Source: Ipomoea triloba (taxonomy: Eukaryota > Streptophyta > Magnoliopsida > Solanales > Convolvulaceae). Taken from it: a stretch of 64,000 nt of DNA. Shown here one piece after another: positions 23,561-33,256 of the stretch. The notes below the pieces were generated by a model. The model was not told where the DNA came from and ran no database searches. It saw only the letters and a program-made list of their open reading frames with translations. How positions within the stretch are numbered: position 1 is the stretch's first letter; every line of letters begins with the position of its first letter. Location: NCBI RefSeq assembly GCF_003576645.1, contig NC_044916.1:18568542-18632541 (forward strand). Direction: 5' to 3'. Position numbers and translations under genes: made by a program.

Positions 23561-24045
23561 TCGGTCGAACGATCCCTCCCCTTCTTTAAAATACTGAAGA
23601 AGAGCAAGGGATTTGAATGGACTCCAGAGTGCCAGACGGCCTTTGATGAGTTGAAAAAATACTTGTTATCCCCGCCACTACTTGCAAAACTAGAGGCGGG
23701 GGAAACCTTACTCTTATACCTGGGTGTGTCGCAGGGTGCGATCAGCTCCATGCTGGTCAAAGAGGAATGAGGGACTCAGCGTCCCATTTACTATGTGAGC
23801 AAAGCTCTACATGATGCAGAACTACGGTACACTGCCGTGGAGAAAACGGTATTCGCTGCGGTCACTGCTTCAAAAAGGTTGGCCCATTATTTAACCGTTG
23901 GGGAGTTTTTTACGAAATGCTAACTCTGCTAGGATGGCGAAATGGGCCATGCACCTCAGCCAATTCGACATTGAATTCAAGCCGAAGCTCGCCATCAAAG
24001 GTCAAGCTCTTGTAGATTTTATATTGGAGTGCACAGCTCGCGAGG
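23561..24045 (+). pseudogene. First (Gypsy-type) RNase H of the Tat element
   Basis: Contains KGFEWTPECQTAFDELKKYL, then the RNase H start LYLGVSQGAISSMLVKEE, where the usual catalytic Asp context (LYLAVSEHAVSA in relatives) is already non-catalytic. A TGA occurs at about 23768, followed by a frameshift before MAKWAMHLSQFDIEF and KGQALVDFILE. In Tat elements this domain is thought to have decayed after a second RNase H was gained. Confidence 0.72.
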
Positions 24046-24470
24046 TGACGGAGCAGGTCGAAAATGAAGATGGTGGATGGTGGACCTTGCCAACGAATGG
24101 CTCGTCCAACAGCAAAGGTTGAGGTGGTGGGGTAGTGCTCATCATCCCAGAAGGGTTTCGCGCCTACTATGCAATTAGATTTCCCTTCAAGTTATCCAAC
24201 AACGAGGCAGAGTATGAGGCCCTCCTGAACGGGCTACGATTAGCAGCAGGACTACGAGCAGAGAAGATCCGCATTCGGTGTGATTCTAAACTGGTAGTCG
24301 GCCATGTCACAGGAGAGTACGAGGCCAACGAAGGTAGTATGCAGAGATATAGAGACGTGGTGTTTAGAACCCTGCGAGAATTTGAGGGGTATGAAATTCA
24401 CCAAGTATCCCGCGAGCAGAACGCTGACGCTGACATGCTCTCCAAGCTAAGCACAGGGATCCCCATCCAC
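24046..24470 (+). pseudogene. Second, archaeal-type RNase H of the Tat element
   Basis: Begins at WWTLPTNGSSNSKG, interrupted by one TGA at about 24120, and continues with SNNEAEYEALLNGLRLA (Glu), IRIRCDSKLVVGHVTGEYEA (Asp) and SREQNADADMLSKL (last Asp). This matches the additional aRNH domain of Tat-group retrotransposons. The N-terminal catalytic Asp context (usually VDGSS) reads TNGSS here, so the first Asp appears lost in this copy. Confidence 0.8.
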
Positions 24471-25790
24471 ATTCGCAAGATCGCTCGAGTGGAAGATTTG
24501 GAGACCTCAAGCATCGACATCTCGTGGGTTTGCCCCGTACAAACTAGAGAACCATGTTGGATTGACCACATCATAAAATACATAAAGGATGGCACTCTAC
24601 CTCTAGACGAGCAGAACGCTAAGTTAGCAAAATTACGGGCGCCTAGCTATGTTATTCTGGATGACAAATTGTATAAGCGGTCTTATAACGACACACAGCT
24701 GAAGTGCGTGTACCATGATGAAGCAAAGCTGATGATGAGAGAAGTCTATGAAGGGGTGAGCTCTGCGCACCAAGGAGCATACACCATAGCCCGTCGGATC
24801 ATTTTACAAGGTTTCTTCTGGCCAAAAATGTTGAAGGAGTGTGTGGAATATGCCAGGCAGTGCCCCAAGTGTCAAGAGTTTCAAACACTACCAGGACGGC
24901 CTGCAACTAATTACACTCTTGTGAGTACAGCAATTCCCTTTTCAAGATGGGGAATCGATTTGGTAGGGGCCCTTCCTACGGGTTCTGGAAGCCGGAAGTA
25001 CATCATTGTAGCAATTGACTACTTTACCAAATGGGTGGAAGCTGAACCTCTTGCCAGCATCACAGCGGTGAGATGCAAGAAATTCGTGGAAAAAAATATA
25101 CTATGCCAGTTTGGCATCCCCATTCAAGTAATTACGGACAATGGACGCCAATCGAAGCAAGGGAATTCTCGGAATTTTTTACGGAGTGGGGCATCAAACA
25201 TAGCCGAGTGGCGGTGTCATACCCCCAAGCCAATGGTCAAGTAGAAAATGCAAATAGAACCATCCTTGACGGTTTAAAAAGGAAGCTGGAGGTAGCTGGC
25301 GGAGCATGGGTTGAAGAACTGGACAGCATTCTTTGGACTTACCGCACAACGCCAAGGAGAGCCACTGGTGAAACTCCCTTCGCTCTCAATTACGGGTTCG
25401 AAGCTCGAGCCCCAATAGAGGTGATGGTGCCAAGTAGAAGAGTGGAAGATTACGAGGCAGGCCAAAATGAAGTCCAACAAGGAGTTGAGCTTAACTTCAT
25501 AGATGAAAAAAGAGAAGCTGCATTCTGTAAGATGGAGAACTACAGCAGGCAATTGAAATGTTAACACGATGCAAAAGCTCAACCCAGATACTTTCAAGTA
25601 GGCGATTACGTATTGCGAAAGAGAGAAGCCAGCCAGCCCTTAGAAGGAGGCAAGTTCGCAAAAAAGTGGGAAGGTCCTTATATCATAGACGATGTTATTC
25701 GCCCAGGAACTTACAAATTGATTACTGTAGGGGGCAGATTGATCGATAGGATATGGAATTCAGAGCACTTAACGAAGTATTATCAGTAAG
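24471..25790 (+). pseudogene. Integrase of the Tat element
   Basis: A zinc-binding part (SSAHQGAYTIARRI, ARQCPKCQEF), then the catalytic core with WGIDLVGALPTGSG (first Asp) and VITDNGRQ (second Asp). A frameshift follows near 25140. The other frame continues with NGQVENANRTILDGLKRKLE (catalytic Glu), ILWTYRTTPRRATGETPF and the C-terminal region. A TAA at 25562 interrupts that part before GDYVLRKREASQPLEGGKFA and a final stop near 25790. Confidence 0.85.
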
Positions 25791-25794
25791 AAAC

Positions 25795-26200
25795 TCAGTC
25801 TCGGTCCATCCAGATTGTTTTAAAATATAGTCATGGTCCGTCCAACTTATTTGAATAAAACTTATTTGAATAAAATTGCAATTTTGCTTGATGGTGGAAT
25901 ACAATTTTGCACGCCAAAAAACAAATTACCAAGTCGCACCTCGGCACAAGGCCGAGGTCGTGCCTCGGCCCTGTGGCCGAGGTCACACCTCGGCCCGAGG
26001 TAGTGTGTGAAAAAAAAAAAAGAAACAAACACTTTTGGCATGAAGTGGCAAGCAACACAACTCATGAATACGAAATAATATGAAGTCTTATGATATAATT
26101 CATAAAGTCTTTACTACGAAGTAATGAGCTCAAAAACAAAAGTCAAAATACCGGAAGACAATGCGAATGCTAAATATCCAAAACAAAAAGGAAATATAGT
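25795..26200. other. Spacer between integrase and the antisense gene
   Basis: Non-coding. It holds the first GC-rich CCGAGG hairpin repeat block (25933-26008) followed by a 12-base A run. It would form the 3' untranslated part of the antisense gene. Confidence 0.5.
25933..26008. repeat. CCGAGG hairpin repeat block 1
   Basis: Tandem imperfect units of about 22 bases, each able to pair CCTCGGC with GCCGAGG around a 4-5 base loop, ending at an A run. Related blocks lie at 26899-27013 and 29931-29974, all within the antisense module of the Tat element. Confidence 0.75.
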
Positions 26201-26898
26201 AGCTAGGCACCCTCTGCCCTAGTGGTGGTGCCTTCCGCGAATATGTCATCCATGGAGACTGGGGTGGCACTGGTGATTACAGGGAGGTCGGAAAGATGGG
26301 ACATCCCGGAATCAGCAACATCAGCAGTAGCAGCATCATCCTCATCAACAACTATATGGCGTTGGGACTCAGGATCAGGATTCTCATATCTTGCTGGCAA
26401 GCCCATGGCCAACGGATCAAAGTTGGGATCCTTCTCCCTAAGCACCGGGTAAATCTGTTTTTGCATAGTATACATTCCAAGCTCAAATGCTAACTGAGAT
26501 TCTGCCTCAAGTGCATCTTGGCCTACCTTGGACCTCAAAAACTCTGCAGCCTCAGCAGTGCTCATGAACTCCTTAACATCATCCTTAAACTTGGACGATT
26601 GCTTGTAGGCATCTCCTGCTTTCTTCAGACACTCCTTCAATAAAGCAATAGCAGCGCAAGTCTTCCCGTGCTCCTCTTGTTCCACCTGTAGCTCGTATGC
26701 TAAGGCTTCATGGTCAGCTTTCAGCTTCTTCAGCTGCTCCTGGAAGTCATTCTTTTCATCAAGGAGGCTCTTCTTCTCCTCAAAGGTCTTGCTGCATATC
26801 TCTTCACATTGAGCATGCAGGATCTGTCCTTCCAGCATAGCCTGCAAGCGACAAGGGTTAGAACAAGAAAGGCTTACGTACAAAAAAAAAAAAAAAAG

Positions 26899-27013
26899 GT
26901 CACACCTCGGCACAAGGCCGAGGTCGTGCCTCAGCCAAGTGTCGAGGTCACTCCTCAGCACAAGGCCGAGGTCGCGCCTCGGCCGAAGTCATACCTCGGC
27001 CAGAGGCAGTGCG
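26899..27013. repeat. CCGAGG hairpin repeat block 2
   Basis: Five or so tandem units with CCTCGGCACAAGGCCGAGG-type inverted pairs, flanked on both sides by homopolymer A runs (26881-26897 and 27015-27060, the latter with one N at 27037). It lies in an intron of the antisense gene, so on the transcribed strand it would be U-run, hairpins, U-run. Confidence 0.8.
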
Positions 27014-27797
27014 TAAAAAAAAAAAAAAAAAAAAAANAAAAAAAAAAAAAAAAAAAAAAAGGTGTCGAAATAAAGCAACCTGTATCATGTGTTTAAGATA
27101 TCGCTCCTGCAGCACGGCCACTTCACGAGCACCCAGGATTTCTACATCTCCGAGAGGGATAAGACGGCGAGCAAACTCTGGGGCATTGATAGTCCCTGCT
27201 GTTATAGAATCCCCAGGAAGCACATCCATGCCAAGTCAAACCAGGTTAGTTCGAGCACGAGAGTATTGCACTGAGGAGGCTTCCCCTCGATCGGGGGGCT
27301 GGGCAGAAAAAGCAGAAGACCCCACTGGCACTCGCTCGGGGAACTGGGCAGACAAGGCAGAAGACCCCTCTAGTAGGGGATTCAGATTGCAAGTTCCTTC
27401 ATTGGCGATTGGTGTCTGACTCTTCTTCCCTTTTTTGTCAGTCTTGCTTCTCTTGGGCGGATTTTGTTTAACCCGCGACAAATACCAGTCAGCTTTCGAA
27501 GACATAGCACCTGCAAAAAATAAGAAGGTTATGATGAACAATTAAAAGCAACAGTCAAGCATCACAAACAGTAGAGTGATACCGGGTGCATCAAGGGCAG
27601 CTGGCCGAATCCTTAGAAAACCCAAGTCTCCAAGCGCCCACTCAGACGTATACTTAAGAACCTTAAACGGAGCGCCTTTCTAGAATTCATCTACCTTCCT
27701 ATGAACATGACGACTCTTGTCCACAGGTGGGTGGCGTCTAACTTGGGTTCCCCATCTGACAGCAAAAGGAGGTGGAATACCTAGGGAGACAAAGATA

Positions 27798-28119
27798 AAC
27801 TTGGATTTCCAACCTTTGTTAAAGGTGGTGCGGTCATCAAAAAGCTTCTTACGAGGTCTGCTAGAAACAACAACGAAACCCTTACCCTCCCCAGACGACC
27901 TACAGACTCTAAATAACGATTGGAAGAGACTCAAGGTAGGTTGCTCCCTCTTCTCTCGACACAGGGAAAGAAAACCTACAATTGCTTTGTGACCATTCGG
28001 CACAAGCTGACCTGGGGCTATTTCATAAAAATTCAAGAATTCTACGAGAAAGCGATGGATAGGAAACCTAAGTCCTAGCTGAACAGACAAAAGGTGAACC
28101 CCAAAGTATAATTCAGGGG
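27798..28119 (-). repeat. Inverted duplicate x (left copy), antisense gene segment
   Basis: About 322 bases duplicated in inverted orientation at 30400-30723. The encoded segments differ at about 7 of 105 residues. It marks one edge of the 28118-30741 inversion. Confidence 0.85.
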
Positions 28120-28345
28120 CATTATTGGGCAAGCAGGCATGGCGTCTTGTTACCAAAGATGATTCTTTAGTGGCACAAGTGTTCAAAAGCAAGTACTACC
28201 CCCACAGTTCTTTTCTTGAGGCTACGACCAGTAGTAATCTATCATTTATTTGGAATGGCTTAATGGAGGTCCAGAGTATTATCAAGCGTGGGTGTAGACG
28301 AAGTGTTGGAAATGGCACTTCCATTAAAATTGGCAAAGACCCTTG
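28118..28345 (+). repeat. Inverted duplicate y (left copy), LINE segment
   Basis: About 228 bases duplicated in inverted orientation at 30742-30970. Encoded residues differ at about 5 of 72, similar to the divergence of duplicate x. Confidence 0.85.
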
Positions 28346-28531
28346 CCTGCCAGTTGATGATGGTCCTTATATTACCACTGAACTGCCAGAAAATATAGCA
28401 AATGCCACAGTAGCATCTCTGTTTGACGAGCAAGGGACGGGATGTGACCTTGATTGTGTAAGGGTAATGATCGAGATGCAACCCTCATCTTAAACATCCC
28501 GGTCAGCATACGAATACCTCCTGATAGCTGG
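28118..28531 (+). pseudogene. Inverted LINE fragment next to the Tat LTR
   Basis: A plus-strand frame with KQAWRLVTKDDSLVAQVF to DPCLPVDDGPYITTELP is LINE sequence in the opposite direction to the parts at 18649-19697 and 30742-31301. It ends at the Tat LTR boundary (28532). When the 28118-30741 segment is turned back, it joins 30742 on one side and the LTR on the other, restoring the LINE order around the Tat insertion. Confidence 0.8.
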
Positions 28532-28901
28532 TGACGGTAACAATGTGTTACCAGTATCTTTTATTATTAATATCAATGTTTGAGTATAGTGCAGTACAAA
28601 TGCTTCAATACAATAGAAGATTCTAGTATAGAAATGTTGTGTCTTCTCTACAGGTATGAGCGTCCTTTTATATCTCTCAGTGCAACGACTCTCTTCTTCA
28701 CCTTTATTGCGCAGTATTAATGTTGGGGAGCTGTTGAGTGGCTCCTTATCATTAATGTGCAGTAATGCATGTTTGACCTTAATGCTAGGGAGCCATTGAG
28801 TGGCTCCTCATCAATGCGTAATAATGCTTGTGTTTGACGTCCATCCATTTGTCTTCGGATCCTGCTCATATTTCCGGGTCGGGTACCTAATCATCCTATC
28901 A
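28532..28901 (-). repeat. 3' LTR of the Tat element, inverted
   Basis: Reverse complement of the 19698-20068 LTR family. On the plus strand it begins TGACGGTAAC and ends ATCATCCTATCA. The next bases, 28902-28917, read on the minus strand as GGGAGTGGGGGGCTGG, a polypurine tract. This proves it is the 3' LTR of an element running on the minus strand in this segment. Confidence 0.85.
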
Positions 28902-28917
28902 CCAGCCCCCCACTCCC
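28902..28917 (-). promoter_or_regulatory. Polypurine tract of the Tat element (inverted segment)
   Basis: Minus strand GGGAGTGGGGGGCTGG directly before the LTR start TGATAGG. Confidence 0.75.
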
Positions 28918-29164
28918 TAGCTAGCGAGAGTGGTCGAGGTAGCTTGGGAGTAATAGCTTGGTACTGGGCAAAAAATTTGTTGTATGGGATCTGGAAGGAA
29001 ACTCTCTTGATTTGCGAAATATTTCCTAATCTTCAAAGTATTTGTTGTGATTTTCCTTCCTTTTATAGGCCTCCCAGTTGTGTATAAGAACTGGCTCGGA
29101 CTAGGTTGTGTCTTCCATCAATACTTTTTGATTTCTTTATGGGTCTAAAGAGAGCAGCTCAGAG

Positions 29165-29539
29165 ATGGAGCGACGCCGTTCGCCACGTCTGTTGGAGCTG
29201 GCTAGACTTGAAATGCTGAGGCAGATGAAAGCAATGCTAGGTGGTCACGAGGTTGGAGATACTGTTGAGGACCCCGTGACCATTTTTTCTGATGGGGAGG
29301 AAGAGGTTATCGTCCCTTACGAACCGAAACAGGATACTGTGTTGAAAGAAGATGGAGCTATTGTGCTTCGTGCACCAAAGCAAGAAATCGCACCTGTGGA
29401 CGAGGGATGGGCCGCCGTGCCCTATGAACCAAAGCAGGAACTGGTTTCTGATGAAGAGGAAGAGAATCTGGCTATGGTTCTTGCCGTTGAGGACGAGCTT
29501 CCTTTGGCATATGAGGATCTGAAGTCTGCAAGAGTCTGA
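29165..29539 (+). CDS. 124-codon acidic protein with YEPKQ repeats, unknown function
   Basis: Open frame from MERRRSPRLLELARLE to a TGA, located between the antisense gene and the 3' LTR of the Tat element and antisense to the element. The N-terminus is basic. The rest is acidic, with three spaced repeats (VPYEPKQ, RAPKQE, VPYEPKQE). No known domain is recognised. It is intact although most frames around it are broken, and it precedes the antisense gene on the same strand, so it could be a first exon or a separate small gene. Function is not inferred. Confidence 0.45.
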   Translation: MERRRSPRLLELARLEMLRQMKAMLGGHEVGDTVEDPVTIFSDGEEEVIVPYEPKQDTVLKEDGAIVLRAPKQEIAPVDEGWAAVPYEPKQELVSDEEEENLAMVLAVEDELPLAYEDLKSARV

Positions 29540-29969
29540 TTGCAGTCCTATAGTTCCGAGTGCAGGACTTGAGTTTTTTTTTTTTTTTTTTTTTTTTTTT
29601 GCGTTAGCCTTATAATTACTCGGAGTAAAAATAAATAAGGATATGAACGATTTTGGCAGGATTTGACTAGGAAATCCTTGTAATTTTAAAAATATTTGGC
29701 AGGATTTGATTAGGAAATCCTATTGATTTTAGGAATGATTTCTCCTTCCCACCATAATTGGTATTTCCTTGTGAAAATACCTAGGTTTTTGTATAAAAGC
29801 TCTTTTCCTCTTCCTTTATTTATTTTTTTATCGTCCTTCACCTTTGCTTCCCAACTTCTCCTAGTATGCTCCTAATTTTCCTTCTTCTTCTTCGTATTTT
29901 TTTTTGAAACCCTAGTGGACGGCGTGGCTTCGGCACAGGGCCGAGGCGTGACCTCGGCACAGGGCCGAA
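29540..29969. other. Non-coding part of the antisense module, T-run and leader
   Basis: Contains a T run at about 29574-29600, tandem 'aggatttgactaggaaatcc' words at 29658-29725, a possible TATA-like 'gtataaaagctc' at 29792, and CCGAGG hairpin block 3 at the end. 'gtataaaagctc' lies about 280 bases before the ATG of the antisense gene and may be its promoter. Confidence 0.4.
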
Positions 29970-29974
29970 GTGGT
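29931..29974. repeat. CCGAGG hairpin repeat block 3
   Basis: Two units of TCGGCACAGGGCCGAGG type followed by a 12-base T run, just upstream of the antisense gene ATG (30072). Same family as blocks 1 and 2. Confidence 0.75.
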
Positions 29975-30071
29975 TTTTTTTTTTTTTTGTACTAGTGCCC
30001 ATGGCTCCTTTGTTGTGTTGGTAGGTTGGTGTTCGTGCTTACTGACCAGGTTAGTTGTTTTCAATTTTGTA

Positions 30072-30723
30072 ATGGACGTAAACTCTTTAGTTGACGAATC
30101 TTCTGATGACGAATCTTCACCTTATGATAGTGAGGAGGACTCTTCCTATGACGAGGACGACACTTCCTCTCCTTCTAGGAATGTCACCTCACCTCCAAAT
30201 AATCTTGACCCACAGTTGCCTGGTTCGACCACTCGTCCTAAAAGGAAGAGGGAGAAGACTTTATACTCTCCTTTAGATAGCTCCCTCATAGAGCTTGTAC
30301 GGTCGCAACTAAGTCAGTTGGATATAGAGGATGTCCAAGGCCTCATGTGTGAGAATGTCCATATTGTCGTACCTGGGCCTGATGCTACTATTATGGATCC
30401 CCCTGAATTATACTTTGGGGTTCACCTTTTGTCTGTTCAGCTAGGGCTTAGGTTTCCTATCCATCGCTTTCTCGTAGAATTCTTGAATTTTTATGAAATA
30501 GCCACAGGTCAGCTTGTGTCGAATGGTCACATAGGAATTGTAGGTTTTCTTTCCCTGTGTCGAGAGAAGAGGAAGCAACCTACCTTGAGTCTCTTCCAAT
30601 CGTTATTTAGAGTATGTAGGTCGTCTGGAGAGGGTAAGGGTTTCGTTGTTGTTTCTAGCAGACCCTATAAGAAGCTTTTTGATGACCGCACCACCTTTAA
30701 CAAAGATTGGAAATCCAAGTTTT
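30072..30723 (+). pseudogene. Antisense gene of the Tat element (N-terminal part, inverted copy)
   Basis: Starts MDVNSLVDESSDDESS with a long acidic, Ser-rich region, then a Pro/Ser linker with a basic PKRKREK motif that could act as a nuclear signal, then the Transposase_28-like segment (ELYFGVHLLSVQLGLRFPIH to TTFNKDWKSKF). It is cut at the inversion breakpoint, 30723. The overlapping segment at 27798-28119 on the minus strand is its inverted duplicate, and the rest of the gene lies there. Confidence 0.6.
30400..30723 (+). repeat. Inverted duplicate x (right copy)
   Basis: Partner of 27798-28119. Together with duplicate y it brackets the inverted segment. Confidence 0.85.
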
Positions 30724-30741
30724 ACAGCTAGGGCTTAGGAA

Positions 30742-30970
30742 CAAGGGTCTTTGCCAATTTTAATGGAAGTGCCATTTCCAACACTTCGTCTACACCCACG
30801 CTTGATAATACTCTGGACCTCCATTAAGTCATTCCAAATAAATGATAGATTACTACTGGTCGTAGCCTCAAGAAAAGAACTGTGGGGGTAGTACCTGCTT
30901 TTGAACACTTGTGCCACTAAAGAATCATGTTTGGTAACAAGATGCCATGCCTGCTTCTCCAATAATGCCA
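30742..30970 (-). repeat. Inverted duplicate y (right copy)
   Basis: Partner of 28118-28345. Separated from duplicate x by 18 filler bases (30724-30741). Confidence 0.85.
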
Positions 30971-31301
30971 GATTCATTTCTCTCAACCTTCTGAACCCCA
31001 GTCCTCCCCTTACTTTCGGAACACTCAGCCCATGCCAAGATCGCCATCTCATTCCCTTGCCAGTACCAATCGCTCACGTTCACAAATATTTGTTCATTAA
31101 GGACTCAATTTCCTTGCACAAATCTACAGGAAGTAGGAATACCATCATGGCGTAACATGGAATTACCTGGAGGACATTTTTCAACAATACCTCTCGGCCT
31201 GCTCGTGAAAGAAATCTAGAATTCCAGCTACGAATTCGGCTCAGAATCCTCTCCTTAATAAATCCCAAAATTGCCATTTTATTCTTCCCCACGAGAGAAG
31301 T
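30742..31301 (-). pseudogene. LINE 5'-truncated part: end of reverse transcriptase
   Basis: Minus-strand frames encode the RT C-terminal region: WNSRFLSRAGREVLLKNVLQ, IPCYAMMVFLLP and, in the next frame, WHGLSVPKVRGGLGFRR. The LINE is truncated at its 5' end near 31301. The flank 'ttttaaaaaataaacaag' resembles 'ttttaaaataatttt' at its other end (about 18638-18655), a plausible target duplication inside the hAT intron. Bases 30742-30970 are duplicated, inverted, at 28118-28345. Confidence 0.8.
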
Positions 31302-31405
31302 TTTAAAAAATAAACAAGTTGTAATTGTGTATGTTTTGTAAACCAACAATTTATATATTTTAGTTTTTCAATTCATCAATAATAGTAATTGTGTTGGTTT
31401 TATAG

Positions 31406-32378
31406 ATGGTTGATCAACAAACAAAGCTAAATTTTATGCCCAGTGATGGAGTTTCATCTTCCATTCCTCTATTACATCCTGAAAAGTTTGACATGGAACT
31501 AATGAGGGAGTCTGCTGCTAATTGGATCATGATGCTTGAACATTCATTTACCATTTTGGAGGAAATAGGATTTAACCTCATGATGAAACGAGGATGGCCC
31601 GAGTGGAAAAAAATTAATAGAAGCACAATCAAATCAGATTGTTTGAAGGTTTATGAGATTGAAAAGAAAAAGTTGAAGAACAACCTTGAATCCGTTAGTA
31701 AAGTAAGTTTGACAACGGATTGTTGGAAATCAAAAAATCAGAAGATTGAGTACATGGTTGTCACTGGGCACTGGATTGATTCTAGTTGGAAATTGCAAAA
31801 GAGAGTTTTAAGCTTCATTAACATTCCACCACTGAGGGGAGGTCTTCAGATATCTGATGCTATATTTAGGTGCATGAAAGAGTGGGGCATTGAAAATAAA
31901 GTTTTTACAATTACAGTTGATAATGCTACGAGTAATGATTTTGCAATTCGGTACATGAAGGATACACTCCAAAGATCAAGAAGTTTGGTATGTGGTGGAC
32001 GTTTATTTCATGTTCATTGTTGTGCACACATTTTGAACTTGTGTGTTCAAGATGGATTAGAAGAGATTCAGCATGTCATTAGTGATGTTAGGGATAGTGT
32101 GGAATATGTGAACCGATCGGAGGCAAGACATATACAATTTGCAGGCTGTGGGCAACAATTGCAATTGAAAGATAAGAAATTGATTCGTGATTGTAAAACA
32201 AGATGGAACTCGACTTTTGAGATGCTAAGTTGTGCACTCAAGTTCAAAGAAGCTTTTAAGATGCTAAAAGATCGTGATCCATTCTTTGACAGTTGTCCAT
32301 TAAAAGATGATTGGGATCAAGTCACTAAGGTTTGCTCAATTTTAGAGTCTTTTTGGACAACTACTCACATTATATCAG
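31406..32378 (+). pseudogene. hAT transposase exon 2 (catalytic domain, N-terminal part)
   Basis: Open for 324 codons plus one base. It carries the hAT RNase H-like core: LTTDCWKS (first catalytic Asp), TITVDNATSND (second Asp), the insertion-domain entry with HVHCCAHILNL, and CKTRWNSTFEML. It ends at the donor TATATCAG|GTTTG and joins in frame to the exon at 32459. The N-terminal MVDQQTKLNF is not a real start, since the reading continues from the BED exon. Confidence 0.88.
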
Positions 32379-32458
32379 GTTTGTTTATTGTAACTTGTTT
32401 ATTTGTTTTTAGCCTTTAGGTTGTGACTTGTGAGTATTTGACTTCAAATTTGTTTCAG

Positions 32459-33218
32459 ATTGTGAGTACCCTACTTCAAATTTGTTTCTTCAAGAAGTTC
32501 AAAAAATCAAATCAGCATTGGATAGCCATGTAGATGATGAAGATTCATTTATTAGGGATTTGGTTGGGAGAATGAAGAAGAAGTTTGATAAATATTGGGG
32601 CGAGTGTAATTTGTTGATGGCAATAGGTGCTGTTTTTGATCCAACAAAGAAAATCCGTGCACTTGAATTTTGTTTTCCTAGACTTTATTCTAATGAGGAA
32701 GCTAGGGAAAACATTTCCAAAGTGAAAGAGATCATCAATACTCTTTATGAAGAGTATGTTGCTGAATCAATGAACAAAGGAAATTCTGAAACTCTAGGTT
32801 CTTCTAGGACTTTTAGAAGCCAAGTCACCCACCCAAGTTCTACATATCATTAGGATGATTTTGATGCATATTGTGAAGAAGTTGAGATTTCAGAGCCTAA
32901 AAGATCAGAGTTAGTAGACTATCTAAAAAAAAATGGCGTCTTAAAAAGAATGAGATTCCTAGCGACTTTTGTTGTTTAGATTGGTGGAAGATGAATAAAA
33001 TGCAATATCCAATATTGTCAAGAATGGCGGCTAATATTTTAGCCATACATGTTACCTCTGTTGTTTCAGAAGCAACTTTTAGTGCTGGGACAAGGGTCAT
33101 TGATTCTTATCGTGCATCATTGGTGCCAGACATAGTACAAGCTTTAGTTTGTGGGGGTGATTGGCTTCGACATATACACAGAGTTCCCAAAAATAAAGTA
33201 AGTTCACTATTATACTAA
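32459..33218 (+). pseudogene. hAT transposase exon 3 (C-terminal dimerisation domain), broken
   Basis: The acceptor TTTGTTTCAG at 32458 gives an in-frame continuation with YPTSNLFLQEVQKI. A TAG at 32851 interrupts the chain, and a further frameshift occurs in the A-run near 32925. Reading resumes with DWWKMNKMQYPIL and VVSEATFSAGTRVID, the hAT dimerisation block with the third catalytic residue (Glu), ending near 33218. These two lesions make the transposase non-functional as sequenced. A (GAT)n microsatellite follows at 33221-33257. Confidence 0.85.

Positions 33219-33256
<38 letters not shown>

Larger units (their letters stand above)
26203..28119 (-). pseudogene. Antisense spliced gene of the Tat element (C-terminal part)
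   Basis: On the minus strand, exons can be joined through visible splice sites. An exon from 28119 (ELYFGVHLLSVQLGLRFPIH) runs to a donor near 27580 (CCCG|GTATCAC). The next acceptor is TTTTTTGCAG|GTGCTATG near 27515. The exon running to about 27085 contains one TGA near 27236 and ends at CAG|GTTGC. The acceptor CGCTTGCAG| near 26848 leads into a coiled-coil exon (CEEICSKTFEEKKSLLDE) ending at 26203. The first part resembles the 'putative gypsy type transposon' family (Transposase_28) known from antisense frames of Tat elements. Its role is unknown. Confidence 0.6.
19698..30723 (+). mobile_element. Tat-clade Ty3/Gypsy element inserted in the LINE, 3' end inverted
   Basis: 5' LTR 19698-20068, primer site, gag, protease, RT, RNase H, second (archaeal-type) RNase H, integrase, then an antisense spliced gene. 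The 3' part with the second LTR (28901-28532) is inverted. The extra RNase H domain and the antisense gene between pol and the 3' LTR are hallmarks of the Tat group. The five bases before the 5' LTR (CTAGC, 19693-19697) match the re-inverted five bases next to the 3' LTR (CCAGC) at four positions. LTR lengths are 371 and 370 bases. All pol parts contain stops or frameshifts. Confidence 0.87.

Noticed and set aside
22390..23760. Minus-strand frames opposite Tat protease and RT
   Set aside because: Shadow frames of the plus-strand pol.
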